Of a stretch of DNA of 64,000 nt, positions 34,009 to 47,036 are shown piece by piece. Each line of letters begins with the position of its first letter. The stretch's first letter is position 1. Made by a program: the position numbers and the translations under genes. Under the pieces are notes generated by a model that worked only from the letters and a program-made list of their open reading frames with translations, did no database searches and was not told the DNA's origin. The stretch comes from Poa pratensis (lineage: Eukaryota; Streptophyta; Magnoliopsida; Poales; Poaceae): contig CAMZMU010000062.1 in the NCBI GenBank assembly GCA_947311845.1, forward strand, positions 52,077,365 to 52,141,364. Direction: 5' to 3'.

Positions 34009-35581
34009 TGATGGCGTGAATCACACGCTCGTTGGGAGACCCCAAGAGGAAGGTATGATGCAGTTCAGCAGCAAGTTTTCCCTCAGAAAGAAACCAAGGT
34101 TATCGAACCAGTAGGAGCAGCAACTCTTCAGAAGGTTGTTGGTGGCCGCACGGCGCAACACGATCACCAACGCGGAATCTGCACACAACACAATCAAACT
34201 ACTTTGCCCCAACGAAACAGTGAGGTTGTCAATCTCACGGCTTGCTGAAAACAAAGGATTAAACGTATGGTGTGGAAAATGAGTATTAAATTGCAGAGAA
34301 TGAAAAAGGAACAGTTTGCAGTTTGTGGTTGTTTAATCAGTGTAAAAGAATGGACCGGGGTCCACAGTTCACTAGTGGTGTCTCTCCATAAAAGATAACT
34401 AACATGTTGGGTGAACAAATTACAGCTGGGCAATTGACGAATAGTGAGCGCATGACAATGCATATACATGACATGTTGACTACTATGATATTTAATTGGG
34501 CATTACGACATAATACATAGACCGTTATCCAACAGCATCTATGACTAATAATCCACCGCCGGGTTGTCATCCGAGTCCCCCGTTGGTATTAAGTTGCAAG
34601 CAACGGATAATTGCATTAAGTAAAGTGCGTAATGTAAACAAACACATATGCCCGTGGACATAGCATCGTTAGGTTATCCCTAGTGGCAACAGCACATCCA
34701 CAACCTTAGAACTTTCTGTCACTGTCCCAGGTTAAACGGAGACATGAACCCACTATCTAGCATAAATACTCTCTCTTGGAGTTACAAGCATCTACTTGGC
34801 CAAAGCATCTACGAGTAACGGAAAGCATGCAAGATCTTAAATAACATATAAGATAGATTGATAATCAACTTGACATATATTCAATATTCATCGGATCCCA
34901 GCAAACACAACATGTAGCATTACAATAATATGATCTTGATCATGTAGGGCAGCTCACAAGATCTAAACATGATGGCACAAAGTGGAGAGACAACCATCTA
35001 GCTACTGCTATGGACCCGTAGTCCAAGGATGAACTACTCACGCATCACTCCGGAGGCAGGCATGGCGATGTAGAAGCCTCCGGTGACGATTCCCCTCTCC
35101 GGCAGGGTGCCGGGAAGAGGTTCTGAACCCTCCCGAGCTAGGGTTGACGACGGCGGCGTCTCTGGAACTTTTCGTGGATATTTGCTCAGGTACTTAGGGT
35201 TTTCGCGTCGGGGGGAATAAGTAGGCGAAAGGGCGGCGGCTGGGACCCCCGAGGGGCCCACACCACCCTAGGGCGCGGCAGAGGGGGGCCCGCGCCCTAG
35301 GTGCGTGTGGCCCCTGGTGGCCCTCCTCTGCTGCTCCTTCGCTCCGTCAGGCGTGTTCTGGAAAAATAGGGACCCCCGTGTAGTTTCGTCCAATTCCGAG
35401 AATATTTCCAGACTAGCTTTTCTGGAATACAAAAACAGCAGAAAACAGGAACTGGCATCTTGTTAATAGGTTAGTCCCAAAAAATGTATAAAAGTGATAT
35501 AAAGTAGATGCAAAACATGTAGCAATTGGTATAAAACAAGCATGGAACATCAAAAATTATAGATACGTTTGAGACGTATCA
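34009..35581 (-). mobile_element. 3' LTR of the second Gypsy element
   Basis: Plus-strand TGATGGCGTGAATCAC ... TTTGAGACGTATCA; on the minus strand it starts TGATACGTCTCAAACG, a common cereal Gypsy LTR start. The polypurine tract (minus-strand TAAGCTTGGGGATGC) is directly adjacent at 35582-35596. Confidence 0.8.
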
Positions 35582-38240
35582 GCATCCCCAAGCTTAGTTC
35601 CTACTCGTCCTCGAGTAGGTAAACGATAAAAACAAAATAATTTTTGAGGTGACATGCTACATCATAATCTTGATCATATAATATTGCAAGGCACATGTAA
35701 ATGAATGAAGTGATCCAAGTCAATGGTCTATAATTTGCTACCAAATAGATAATGAGTAAACAATGAATCACACAAGCTAAACGTTTTCATGAATAGTACT
35801 TTCGAGACAAGCATCAAACAGTTTTGCATAAGTGTTAACTCATAAAGCAATAGTTTCTAATAAAAGGTATTTAATCAACACAAAGGAAGAATTTAGTTTC
35901 AGCATTTGCTTCAACTTTCAACATATTTATCTCATGGATATTGTCAACACAAAGTAGTATAACAAGTCCAATACATTGCATATAACGCATGTTGTAACAA
36001 AGTTGACACTAGTGTTTGCTTGTGGAAGACAGAAAGAATAGGAAAACTGACTCAACATAAAAGTAAAAGAAAGGCCCTTCGCAGAGGGAAGCAGGGATTA
36101 AATCATGTGCTAGAGCTTTTAGGTTTTTGAAAGCATATAGAGATTGCATAAAATATTTGATACTCCTCCCAACCTTGCTAACACAAGCCATGGCTAACCG
36201 AATCCTCGGGTGCCTTCCATCAATCACATACCATGGAGGAGTATCTATTTTTGAGAGGTGTTTGTTAATTGTCAACGAATGGTAGCGGGTGAGAACAGTA
36301 TTCTACCTGTCGAACGGACTTTTAAGAGCGGCTCCCATGAAGGACGTTATTTCTACCAGCAAGGCAGATCATCCCTCTTTCTCTTTGGTTTACACACATT
36401 CAGGTATTTCACTGTTTGTCATTGCTTACTGATGAATCAGGGCAAAAGTGTGAAGAGAATTAATTGGTTAAAGTTGTAATTAATTGGGACTGGGCACCCC
36501 GTTGCCAGCTCTTTTTGCAAGTTATTGGATAAGCGGATGTATATGCCACTAGTCCAGGTGTAAAAGTCCACTCGACAAATAGAATAAAGAATAACCACAC
36601 TAATTCCTCATGAGCTAGTAAACATTGACACAAAAAGGGAATAATAACATTTTGAATAATTTAAAGGTAGCACATGAAAAATTTACTTGGAGTGGCAAGG
36701 AAATACCACATATAGGTAGTTATGGTGGACACAAATGGCATGGATTTTGGCTCAAGGATTTGGATGCACGAGAAGCATTCCCTCTCAGTACAGAGTTTAG
36801 GCTAGCAAGGTTATGTAAGCAAACAAGAATATCAACCCGTACACCAAGTTTTATATGACAAACATATTGCAAACGTTATAAGACTTCATACCGTCTTCCT
36901 TGTTAACCAAACCCTGTTATTAGAAAATATCTAGACCTTAGAGATACCACCGATGCAAACCAAATTTTCAACAAGCTTTACGGTAGTTCTTCACTAATAG
37001 GCTTAACTCATGTGATGCACAATTTAATCATGATCTACTTGTTAACTCAAAACAATTGACAAGCATCAAGTTATCCATTTTAGTGATCTACAAGATTAAG
37101 CAAGTTTTTCCTTATACCAATTACCACATGCAACATTTTCTGAACCAACCAAACACCAATCAATTTATTTCATCAACTCTCCAAACAAATATAAGTGAAG
37201 CAAGAGAGTACTTTCTACAAAAGAAAGCTAATAGCTCTGACAAGAGATACATGAAAACAAGAGCTAAAAGCTGAACAGCGCTAGATATGAATACTCAACA
37301 AATATAAGTGAAGAATAGGAGTATTCTCATGAAAAAGCGGAGCGTGTCTCTCTCCCAATCAAGAATGCTAGGGTCCAGTCAAGCTTTATTGAAAATAAAA
37401 TGCAATACTGAAAATAAAAGCACACAGACGCTCCAAGAAAAGCACATATGATGTGAAAGAATTAAAATATAGTTTCACTAGAGATGACCTGATAATTTTG
37501 ACGATGAAGAAGGGGATGCCTTGGGCATCCCCAAGCTTAGACGCTTGAGTCTTCTTGAAATATGCTGGGGAGATCCATGGGAGCCTCCCCAAGCTTAAGC
37601 TCTTCACTCTTCTTGATCCTATTATATCATCCTTCTCTCTTGACCCTTGAAAACTTCCGTCACACCAAACTCAAAGTAGATCTCATTAGAGGGTTAGTGC
37701 ATAATCAAAAATTCACATGTTCTATAAAGACGCAATATGATTTGTTACTTTAAACATTAGCTACAGCCACTGATGTTATGTGAAGCTCTTCCACCCAAAA
37801 AAGAATTTCACTCAACACTAGTAAAAGAGAGAATGCAAAATAAAAAGGCATAATCTGTCTAAAACAGAACAGTCCGCAAAGACGAATTTTTTCAAGGCAC
37901 TTACGACGCTCAGATCGAAAACTCTAACTAATGAAAGATTCAGACATTCATAAAGATTACGCACAAAAATTTCAGATTTAATTAACAATCTGGTGATTTT
38001 AGGAATTTCGTACAGTGAACAGCAAAAATCTGTTTCTGCGCAGCAATCAAAATTAAGCATCGTCTTAACATTAGAGGCTACTCTTGGCACAACAATGCGA
38101 GAAAATAAAGATACAAAGGAGTTGCTACAGAAGTAAACATCCTCCTTGACTCAATAAAAGAAAAATTGCAGAAAAAAATAATGGGTTGCCTCCCATAAGC
38201 GCTTTTCTTTAACGCCTTTTAGCTAGGCACAAAGCATGCA
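35582..38240 (-). mobile_element. Non-coding interior of the second Gypsy element
   Basis: No genes are seen. CCCCAAGCTT occurs at 35586 (the working tract), 37529 and 37587. The short frames in this AT-rich DNA are judged to be chance. Confidence 0.65.
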
Positions 38241-38660
38241 TCAAGTATTACCAAGTGAAGAAGCATCAACATTGTAATTTGTTCGAACAATAGAATCATA
38301 AGGTGGCTTAATCTTCTTCCTAGGAAAGTGTTCCATACCTTTCTTGAGAGGAAATTGATATTTTATATTCCCTTCTTTCATATCAATAATAGCACCTACA
38401 GTTCTAAGAAAAGGTCTTCCCAGCACAATAGGGCATGATGGATTGCATTCAATATCCAAGACAATAAAATCAACGGGGACATAATTGTTGTTAACCATGA
38501 TAAGAACATCATCAATTCTTCCCAAAGGTTTTTTAATAGTAGAATCAGCAAGGTGAACATCCAAGTAACAATTTTCCAAAGGTGCTAAATCAAGCATATC
38601 ATATAATCTTTTAGGCATAACAGAAATACTAGCACCAAGGTCACACAAAGCATTGCAATC
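38241..38660 (-). pseudogene. Gypsy aspartic protease fragment
   Basis: The minus-strand frame shows the retropepsin active site in CDLGASISVMPKRLYDML, a following LADSTIKKPLGRIDDVLI and the flap-region PIVLGRPFL motif. It ends in a stop after SSLGNT. It is cut at its N-terminal side by the junction at 38660. No reverse transcriptase follows. Confidence 0.8.
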
Positions 38661-38900
38661 TTAGAGGCAGACTCATCTCATTCCACAGCCTTCGGAGCAC
38701 CCACAAGCTTTGGTGCGCACACCATTGTACACCCCATATAGATCCAAATACATATAAGCAGGAGTAGGTCTTTACCTCATACAGAGGGGCCGAACCTGGG
38801 TAAACTCTGCGTGTGCTACCTCTCTGTGAATCCTACGTCGCCTGGCTCACACCCGAGTTAAGCCACCCCGTATGGCATCTGCCGTGATTACCCCACGACA
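38661..38900. mobile_element. LTR-end remnant related to the Tat LTR
   Basis: GGTCTTTACCTCATACAG and GGGCCGAACCTGGGTAAA match the R-U5 part of the LTR at 13866-14360. The block ends CCCCACGACA, a plausible CA terminus. Only this end is present. Confidence 0.5.
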
Positions 38901-41592
38901 AAATCTCTACAACATCTAAGCTCCCTAGGATTGTAGGCCTGTGGTTCATCCGCGACACGGGCCCACAAATAAGCGACACATGGATTGGTGCTTCCTCGTT
39001 TGTTCTTTGTTGTTTGCGTGTCGTGTTGCTGTTGGGTTAGGCGTGGGCCCGCATGACTCGCTCACGACAGGGAAAAGACGCGGAGGCGACGGAGCTCGAA
39101 CCTGGGAAGGAGGAGGCGGAGCTCGAACCTGGGAAGGTGACGACCTGGTAAGCCCCCCCCCCCCCCCCCGCCCCCCCGGACTTCTCTCCCTGCCCTGGGC
39201 TTCCTCCTCCATGCCCTCGTCCCCCTGGCCGCTCCCTTTCCCGTCCGGTCCTAACCCTAAATCGCGGACAGGACCAGAACGGCGGCAGGAGGATGAACTG
39301 CGGCGGCGGCCGACTAGGCGGCGACGTTCTGGGCATCCTCTTCTTGGCCATCTTCTTCCCACTGAAACCTTCCCTTTGTAGCAGCCAATCCAACCATACA
39401 AAGCTCTTTTTGGCTAATCTTTTGTGATATGTTTCAATTGTAGATTGGGGGTCTTCCCATATTGATGCAAACATACCACGTGAATGTGTAATCAGGTGAT
39501 AGAAATGTGTACGCGTGATCTATTTTAATTGTAGATGGCATGCGCTCTGGGACAGCGTCGGTTGAGGAGGCAGGCATCGAGGTGTGGTGGCTATTCCTAA
39601 GGCTTGGGAGGTGGTCGTTGGCCACCGGAGTGGTGGGAGGCGCTGGGTTGCATGCGTCGCCCAGAGCATCGCCAGGGGTTCATACTCCGAACTCAGGTTC
39701 TCTATTTTTCAAATTACATGTCAAATGCAAGCAATCATTTTGATGGCATGGCAGAGGAATCACATAGTTTGTTGATTGTCACTACTAGACTACTGGTACC
39801 CTTAATAATTACTAGCATGTTACTGGAATGATAGTTTTGAACCTCCAAGCTTTGTAATTTATCTACGCTGATGCCTTATTTGTGTTCACAATATGTTCTG
39901 TCATTAGTAATTACTGATTGTTGGAATGCTTGACTTCACGTCCTTGAAAAGAAGTTTCCAAGAGGTGTACATGACAGATATGAATATTGGTGGGAAATAT
40001 TATTTGCTCAGTATGTGTTGCGGATATAGAAAATATTGCGGAGATGCTTTATTAAGCCGTAAATCAGTTGAATCATAATTATTTTATGATTTGTGTGATT
40101 TTAATTTGGTGGACTGAAGAAGCAACCCTCTGAGCATATTCTAAAGTTTCAATATATATAATCTGGCCATTAAAATTGGAGACATGGGGTGCACCTAGGA
40201 AGATCATTGATCTGTCAAGGTCTGTATACACCACTTACCCGAGTTAGTGCAGTTATTCATGTCTCATTTAACTTTTTTACTGAGATGTTAAGGCTTATGG
40301 CTGAACTGATACCAACTGGTGGTAAACAAACTTTAATGTTTCAGTATCAAGCTCATAATTTGTTGAGAGTAATTTTTAGTGGTATCTATTCATATGCTTA
40401 AGATTTTCTCTCCCGAATTGATAGTTATCCTTTTTTTCTGAATTAATAGGCATTGCTCCATGACACGTAAATAAGGTGAAGGTCATAAGGCATACAGCTT
40501 GGGGAAACAAGCTTTTGGATTGGTGGAGAAATATTATCGGATATATGTACGAGAAAGATGGAGAGAAGTGACCATCCTGTAGTTCAGAAAATCCAAGAGT
40601 ATGATTGCACTGCATTATAGACTTTGCTTCGTTCAGTCTTGAGTATGTATGGTATTTATTTCTGCTCTTTGCACATTGCTTGCTTTTTTTCTCATGATTG
40701 CTCTTCATTATATAAACTTTTCTTGGTTCAGTCGGTACTACATATGACGCTTATTTCTGCGGAATCTGCAGAATCTGGTGTTTCTTGTGTGAAACAGTAG
40801 TTACATTATACTGGTGAAGTTGTTTGCTCAGGCTTCAACGATAGTTGTTTGTAATTTTCTTTATGTAGTTGTGTACCCTTATATTGTGTGATATTTATAC
40901 ACATACAATCATTTTTTTATAGTAGTGATATATACTCCATTTAGAGTCATGCATGTGGGTGTTGGTGTCTATATAGTGTGTGAACTGAACTGATATTTGG
41001 GTTTTCCCGCTACGAACTCAAGATGTCGATATTTTCCATTGTAACAACACTTGCATCTGTGTTGCAGTGTTCGCCAGGTGCCAAACAATGCCCATTCACT
41101 GGAATCAGCACCGGCAAGGAGTTGGTGACCGCCCCTGGTATTACTCTTCTCCTCTCCTCTCCTTCCTTTATGTACAATGTCTTGGGAGCATGTAGTAAAT
41201 ACTGAGAAATGACTGAATATTGCTCATGTGTTTAGCTCTGGCTGTATTCCTCTCCTACTTATTGTTTGTAAGGTTATTTTTTCTCTGGCTTTATTTTCAG
41301 GATCTGGCATAAGCAGTCAACTAATTGACATAGAGGGAAGCTGTATATTCCAAATTTACATGTTTTAGAATTGGACTGCAGTATTATAAGCCCAGAGCAC
41401 ATTTAAGTAGGCATTAACAGAAAATTTATTAGAAGGCTATGAAATAATTCTGGAACATATTGTGGTCATGCAGTCGCATAACCAATGATGTGCGCAAGAA
41501 CTTCTGTTTTGTTAAAAGAAAACATTATATTTGCAGACCAAACGTCTATTATAGATTGGAGAAACTTTTTCAATAATTCTTGAAGTACGACC
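38901..41592. other. Unassigned DNA with exon-like GC-rich patches
   Basis: The stretch contains a doubled 20-base block (GGAGCTCGAACCTGGGAAGG at about 39090 and 39117) and a C-run near 39150-39170. It also has a GC-rich ATG-led 44-codon frame (39293-39427) and exon-like patches at 39537-39700 and 41068-41140, the latter bounded by TTGCAG and GTATT. None could be identified. The rest is AT-rich and looks intronic or intergenic. Confidence 0.4.
39293..39427 (+). CDS. Possible small hydrophobic peptide or first-exon remnant
   Basis: A 44-codon frame reads MNCGGGRLGGDVLGILFLAI, then FFPLKPSLCSS, with a hydrophobic core resembling a signal anchor. It follows an AACCCTAAATCG leader typical of grass gene starts. 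The core DVLGILFLAIFFP faintly resembles the start of small PMP3/RCI2-type membrane proteins, but the rest does not. No continuation was found, so it is weakly supported. Confidence 0.2.
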   Translation: MNCGGGRLGGDVLGILFLAIFFPLKPSLCSSQSNHTKLFLANLL

Positions 41593-43377
41593 TGTTGGAG
41601 ATATGCCCTAGAGGCAAATAAATATTAAGTATTTATCGCATTATCTCATTAAGTTTATAATAAGTTTTATGTCATGCTATAACTGTATTAATAGGAATTG
41701 TTAATACACGTGTGATATATAAACAAACCAGGGTCCCTAGTAAGGCTCTATATAAACTAGTTCATTAGTCAACCGATGATCGAGAATTCCCGATCATAGA
41801 TATTTATATAGTTGATGATGAGGTCATTTTATTAGTGGACTAAAATGATGGACATACCCAACAATGTATTGCAACAGGATCGTGTCATGAAGTTCATTAT
41901 TGTAATAGGAAAGTAATATGGTAGCTTATTCCTTAGACCGTGAGATCACATTAATCGCTACCTCCGGAGGGTACTTTGAGTGCATCAAACGTCAGTCCAT
42001 AAATGGGTGATTGTAAAGGTGAGACACTTGCGTATTCAAAAGGGGCATGTTGAGGCCTATGGATCAAGAGCGGGATTTGTTCATCCGTGTGATGGAAAGA
42101 TACCCTGGGCCCACTCGGTGAGATTACATCTATGAAGCTGCGCAGCGTATGACTAGGTCATAAGCATGTAATATCACAGAACAAGTTAAGTAGCCCTTGT
42201 CGGTAACGAGATAAAACAAAGCATAGGATGTTCACGATCATATCTCGGACAAGGGTAGTATCGAAGCAACAAAAGGAATGGATATTCATATTTATGGTTC
42301 AACGACGATATTTGTAGAATGCACAGGGGCCGTCACACCATCCAGGTCTCCCTGACGGTCATTGGCGAGCGAGGGGTCTCGACCATGTCTGGAGTATTCT
42401 CAAACCGTAGGGTAACACACTTAAGTTCTTGACGACGCCAGGAGATCGTTTTGGAATTATCGGAATTAAAGAAATAGAGAGAGAAAATAAACCGGAAGGG
42501 TTTTGGTGGAATTGGAAGGGTTCCGATGAAGTCCGAAGAGAGTTCGGAGTGGTCCGCAAATTGTTACGGAGTCACGGGAGATTAAATAATATGCAAATAT
42601 ATTAATTATGAATTATATATATTTTATATTAATTTAATAGGAAAAATGGGCAAAATACCTAAATGGGCCAAAACCCAGGAGGGAAGGCTCATGTGGGGCC
42701 GAACCACATGGGGAGGTGGTGCGGCTGGGCCATGGGGCCCATGGCCACCACGGCCGGCCCTTGGTGGCTGGCGCACCACTCCCTCCTCCTCCTCTTTGTT
42801 TAGTCCCACATGGGAAACTTAGGGAGAGGGACACCCCTTCTCTCCTAATAAATAGAGGGGCATATTAATTGTTTTAAATACACAGAAAATACAATTAATT
42901 TGTATATTGGCCGAGGATGCCCCTCCGCCCACTTCCACCCTCTCCACACCTCTCGTAGTGCGTGGTCCCTTGAAGGACAGCGCGCGCGTGAGAAATCTAT
43001 ACCGCAGTACGCCGTTGTGCTGCGGGATTCCACCCAAAAGTTCTACTTCCGCTATCTCGGCTGGATCGGAGAGCCCGGGAGTCGTCGTCAAGCTACGCAC
43101 GTGTGCGAGTACTCGGAGGCGCCACACTTGGGGCGCCGGGGCGTCATCGTCGCGCCGTCCTCGTCTTTGTCGCGCCAAGCTCTTCGTGACCTCGAGGTTG
43201 GCTACGTCGTCTACTTCGACGACGCTTGTTGCGGGAGCGTAATCCCCGCGTTCGGTCTACAAGGGTATGTTACCGACGTCTTCTCCGTTACCGCATTACT
43301 ACATAGTTAGATCTTTGGCTAAGTTTTGACGTAAGCTAGTTAGATTTTTTTTTTGTTTTCTGCTACGTTTCCCAACA
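41593..43377 (+). mobile_element. Solo Copia LTR (Angela/BARE-like)
   Basis: TGTTGGAGATATGCCC ... CGTTTCCCAACA, 1785 bp, is flanked by a perfect target duplication CGACC (41588-41592 and 43378-43382). No primer site or interior follows, so this is a solo LTR left by recombination between the two LTRs of a former full element. It belongs to the same family as the LTR at 24063-25769 but is clearly diverged from it. Confidence 0.92.
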
Positions 43378-43382
43378 CGACC

Positions 43383-43952
43383 TGAATGTGTAGTTTGGAT
43401 TGTGTGGTAATAAGCCTTCGTAAATGCCTCCTGAGTGACCGGGAATTTTTGTGTTCGATAGCTGAGGTTGTGAGCCTTCACGTTTCATCATCTATCCCGT
43501 ATGTGAGAGTACTCTTTGCCTGTTTGCTATGTCTCCTTATTGTGTTATTGCGGTTCTAATAAAAGTTGCAGTATAGCTATATTTTACGTCATTGCTTTTT
43601 CAGTAGTCGGATATTATCATCTCTCATATTCTATTCTCTGAACTTTTGACAGATGAGTCAGTTTCATTTGTTCTTTCCATCGAGCTCCTTCAGTTAGTAT
43701 GCCTGAATGGTGTTGTGCTATAAATATGGCACCATGTTCCTGTATATAGACAAAGGTGATGCATGCATGAAACTGCCAGAGGGTAAGAAATATGTTGTCT
43801 CAGTTGCTACATCTAAATTAATAGTGCTTCTGGATGACAAGAATCCATATAGAGTATGGGATAGTATTAACTAGGTACCAAAACATAAACAAACATAGTT
43901 AGTTTTTTGTGCCAGTGTCAATTTATGAGTTGCAGAGAGTACAAACACTTGG
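43383..43952. other. Unassigned DNA before the RING pseudogene
   Basis: No exon could be recognised with confidence. The sequence would be intron of the RING pseudogene, or its degraded upstream exons. Confidence 0.35.
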
Positions 43953-44520
43953 GAGGTTCAATCATTTTTCACAGCGCTGAGAGCATTATCTCATAAAGAA
44001 TTTCATTATGGCTCATATGCAACGACTTAGCAGGTAAAATGACGTGCTTGAAGCACTAACCATTCGTTGATTTCACTTTTCATTGAATGTCCAGATCTAA
44101 TGATGGCTTATAAAATATGTGTTGACTTGTGGTTTTGGCATACATCTTTCGCTGAACCTGACTGTGTGCACTCAGGCTGCTGCTGCTGGAGATATGTGTG
44201 CTATATGCCAAGAGAAGATGCTTGCCCCCATTCTTTTGCATTGTAAAATGTCTTCAGCGAAAATTGTGTCTCTGAATGGTAATGGTAACTATAGTCATTT
44301 TGTCTCCTTCCCTTGTAATTACAATTTTTGACAACCACAATCTGAACATTCAGAATGTGGCATAGGTTTCCTTTCTAATATTTGTTGCTGGCATGTTCGA
44401 GAGGGTGTGGACGTGCCCGTTGTGCAGGACATTGGTGAAACCAGCAGACCACCGGTCATTCGGTGACAGTTCGGCAAGCCCCTTTTCCAGCTTTTCTAGA
44501 CCATCCAAGAGCAAGTGTGG
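43953..44520 (+). pseudogene. RING-finger (RNFT1/2-like) E3 ligase pseudogene, last exons
   Basis: Three exon remnants are visible. 43953-44033 encodes EVQSFFTALRALSHKEFHYG but has a TAG stop at 44028-44030. 44176-44278 encodes the first half of a RING (AGDMCAICQEKMLAPILLHC), then loses the frame by one base after the HC-K position. 44395 to about 44520 encodes the second half ([20 protein letters not shown]). The last exon's acceptor reads GCAT where AG is expected. The arrangement matches plant RING and transmembrane (RNFT-type) ubiquitin ligases; transmembrane exons were not found upstream. Stop, frameshift and splice loss make it non-functional. Confidence 0.65.
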
Positions 44521-46374
44521 AACTACGGTTGCTCAACAGACCTGTGTGCGTGTGTTTGTTCGCGTTTCAGTGAGCATAGCAGCCTGGTTAGGTGCTGACC
44601 GGATCTCCACATCCTTCCCAGCTGAAGGAGTACATGAGTGCATTGTTTCTGAGTGTGCATATTATCCCTTGTATAGGCTATGGGAGATATTACATGAACC
44701 TACATGGTCTACATAAAAAGAAATGAGTGTATACAGAAAGTTCTTATAGACGGTACTTAATGAGATTCATGGATTGGTGCACCAATGGATTGGGTCTTAT
44801 AGTATGTCACATTCAGAAATTTGGAAATTTTGGTCATTGAACTTGTCTGCTCTGTTCTCTTCTACCCTTGAACAATCTGAATCCTCGCTGAACCAGCTAC
44901 TAATTTGTGGGGTTGTCAGGTCCGGCCACTACTTGAAGAAGATCGAAGATCACGACCGCACCAGGACGGTGGTACAGGAAACCCAAATTCAGTCTCGGTC
45001 AAGAAGTAATTTGTGCAGAATGTACAGAATCAATGTAACTATTTTCACCCTAAAACATAGCTAATTTGTTGCTTTGGTCCTCTGATGTTTTGCGTTGCGT
45101 AACCAATCCGTGTTGCTTTGGGATAGGAAATAGGAAATACAGAGGAGCTCCTTCCAGGACAGTTGATGTTACCTTTTGTCGGATCGGCTGGTTGTTGCCT
45201 TGGTTCCGTTATGTCTTGCACCCAATGGAACAACGATATTATGCTTTTGTCTGACAACTTTGAGGTGACTGAGAGCTGCTCATGCGTGAAAGCTCTGCCG
45301 GTGTTTTTCATCGCTGGGTTATCATTTTTTAGGTGATGATGTTGTCCTATTGGATATCATGCTAGGAAATGTTGGTGGTTTCATTCCAGGGTAGTTGTTG
45401 TTTAATTATGTCCTAGGATTTTGAGGTGCTCATCGCTAACTCTATTGTGTGTTGGTACATGTTGTCGTGTTACCGGATATCCTTTTACCAGATAGATGAG
45501 GTTGCTATTGGCAGTGCATATGTCCTTTGTATGCTGCAAAATGTCAGTTTTCTATGGGTCTGTTACGCCATTATCTTATCGGATGTTGTGGTCCAAATTG
45601 TAGTTGTTTTCATTCAAGGGTAGTTGTTGTTTGCTTATATCTTACAATTTTTCAGCCCTTTGTAGGCTGTTAGATGTCGGTTCTCTATGAGTATATGCTG
45701 TGTCTTATCGGATATCGTGGTTGAAAATGTAGCTGATTTCGTTCCTAGGTAGTTGTTGTTTGCCTATATCTTAGTATTTCTTTTCAATGTTGCTCATCAA
45801 TAGGCTTGTTATTTGTTGGTCCATGTTACGGGTATACTTTTATCGAATATATGGTGTTGTTTCTGGAAGTGTGCATGTCAGCATGTCCCTTGTTTGCAGG
45901 AGATGTCAGTTTTCTCCAGGTCTGTAATGCTTGCATTTCTGCTCTCGGCAGAGGAAACAAACGAAGCATTCAAACGCAAACAAAGCCGACGGGCGCAGCA
46001 AAGCGCTCCCAGACCTTCTAGTATACTTTAAAGTCTTGAACCATTAGTGTAAGATATATGGTGTATACTTGTTTTGCATTTGTGGAGGGGACTCCATGGT
46101 ACCCATGAAACACCCTCTAGATACGCCCCTCCTACGGATGCACTCCGCGTACGTACAATTAACGACGAGATCGAGCTTGCCTCCGCGGCAAAGCATCATG
46201 GTGTGGACGCGCACACACATGCCGGCGCCGTCGCTCGCGTTGTCCCACCATGATTGGTTACGCCTTGGAGCCCAGTCAAGTGGTCAAAAAAAGGGAGAAA
46301 GAAAAACACGAGGGCAAGCTGACCTGTTGAAAGAACATGACAGTGGGCCTGGGCACGACGACTCTTCAAGCTTA
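44521..46374. other. Unassigned DNA with imperfect repeats
   Basis: A diverged repeat unit containing TAGTTGTTGTTT and TATCTTA recurs near 45395, 45622 and 45751, each followed by TGCTCATC-, TTATCGGAT- or ATGTCAGTTTTCT-like blocks. No gene is recognised. Confidence 0.4.
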
Positions 46375-47036
46375 CACTAGTAAGAAAAAGCCTAACAGTG
46401 GTGTGTCGACTTTGCCGGCGCGTTTTCGACACACCACTGGTAATGTGTACCAGTGACGCCCCGTGGACACGCCACTATCACCACTGACGTTTTGCCTGCG
46501 CGCCACCACTACGAGTTAGCAGACACACGCCACCAGAACAGTTAGACAATTAAAACTTAAATTCAACGCTAATTTTGATTTCACTGTAATTTAATCGAAA
46601 TTGATAGTTTTGAACTCAAATTCAACTCCAATTTTGCCTGAATTTAAACGTAATATTTCATCTAAACCAGGAAATTAACATATTTCACGCCAAAAGACGC
46701 TTACAATAATTTAAAATATAAATAACTAAATAACCCTAGATCTAATTAACTAGGTGGTCGCCCGCGTGCCGGACGAAGCCCTACTCGTCACCGCCCTGTT
46801 AGGTCGATGTAGACACGGGTCGGTGTCATTAGCGATGTGTTCTGCATCGACGAATCATCATGGTGTCTACCTTGGGCGAGGAGCGGCTGCGGCTGAAGAA
46901 CTGAAGGAGACGAGGATTCCATCCATTCGGGCAGTCAGCAAGGACTTACAGAGAAATCTGGTGGTCTTGGGATTTTGGATTTTTCAAAAAAAAAGTGCAG
47001 CTTTATTGATCAAGTTCTTAGATAAATTTTATAATA
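46375..47036. mobile_element. CACTA transposon terminal fragment
   Basis: CACTAGTAAGAAAAAGCC at 46375 is a typical cereal CACTA terminus. Sub-terminal short repeats follow in both orientations (AGTGGTGTGTCG and CGACACACCACT at about 46398-46440). No transposase and no second terminus were found. The fragment runs up to the Helitron 1 border. Confidence 0.6.

Larger units (their letters stand above)
34009..38660 (-). mobile_element. Truncated second Gypsy element (minus strand)
   Basis: A 3' LTR (34009-35581), a polypurine tract and about 3 kb of interior end in part of a protease domain at 38241-38660, where the sequence changes abruptly. There is no pol between protease and the 3' non-coding part, so this is also a pol-less type. 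The 5' half (gag, primer site, 5' LTR) is missing, so no target duplication is available. Confidence 0.8.

Noticed and set aside
39293..39427. Claim that this is a true PMP3/RCI2 gene
   Set aside because: Only a short hydrophobic core is similar; the conserved PPLGVF-type motif and second membrane segment are absent.
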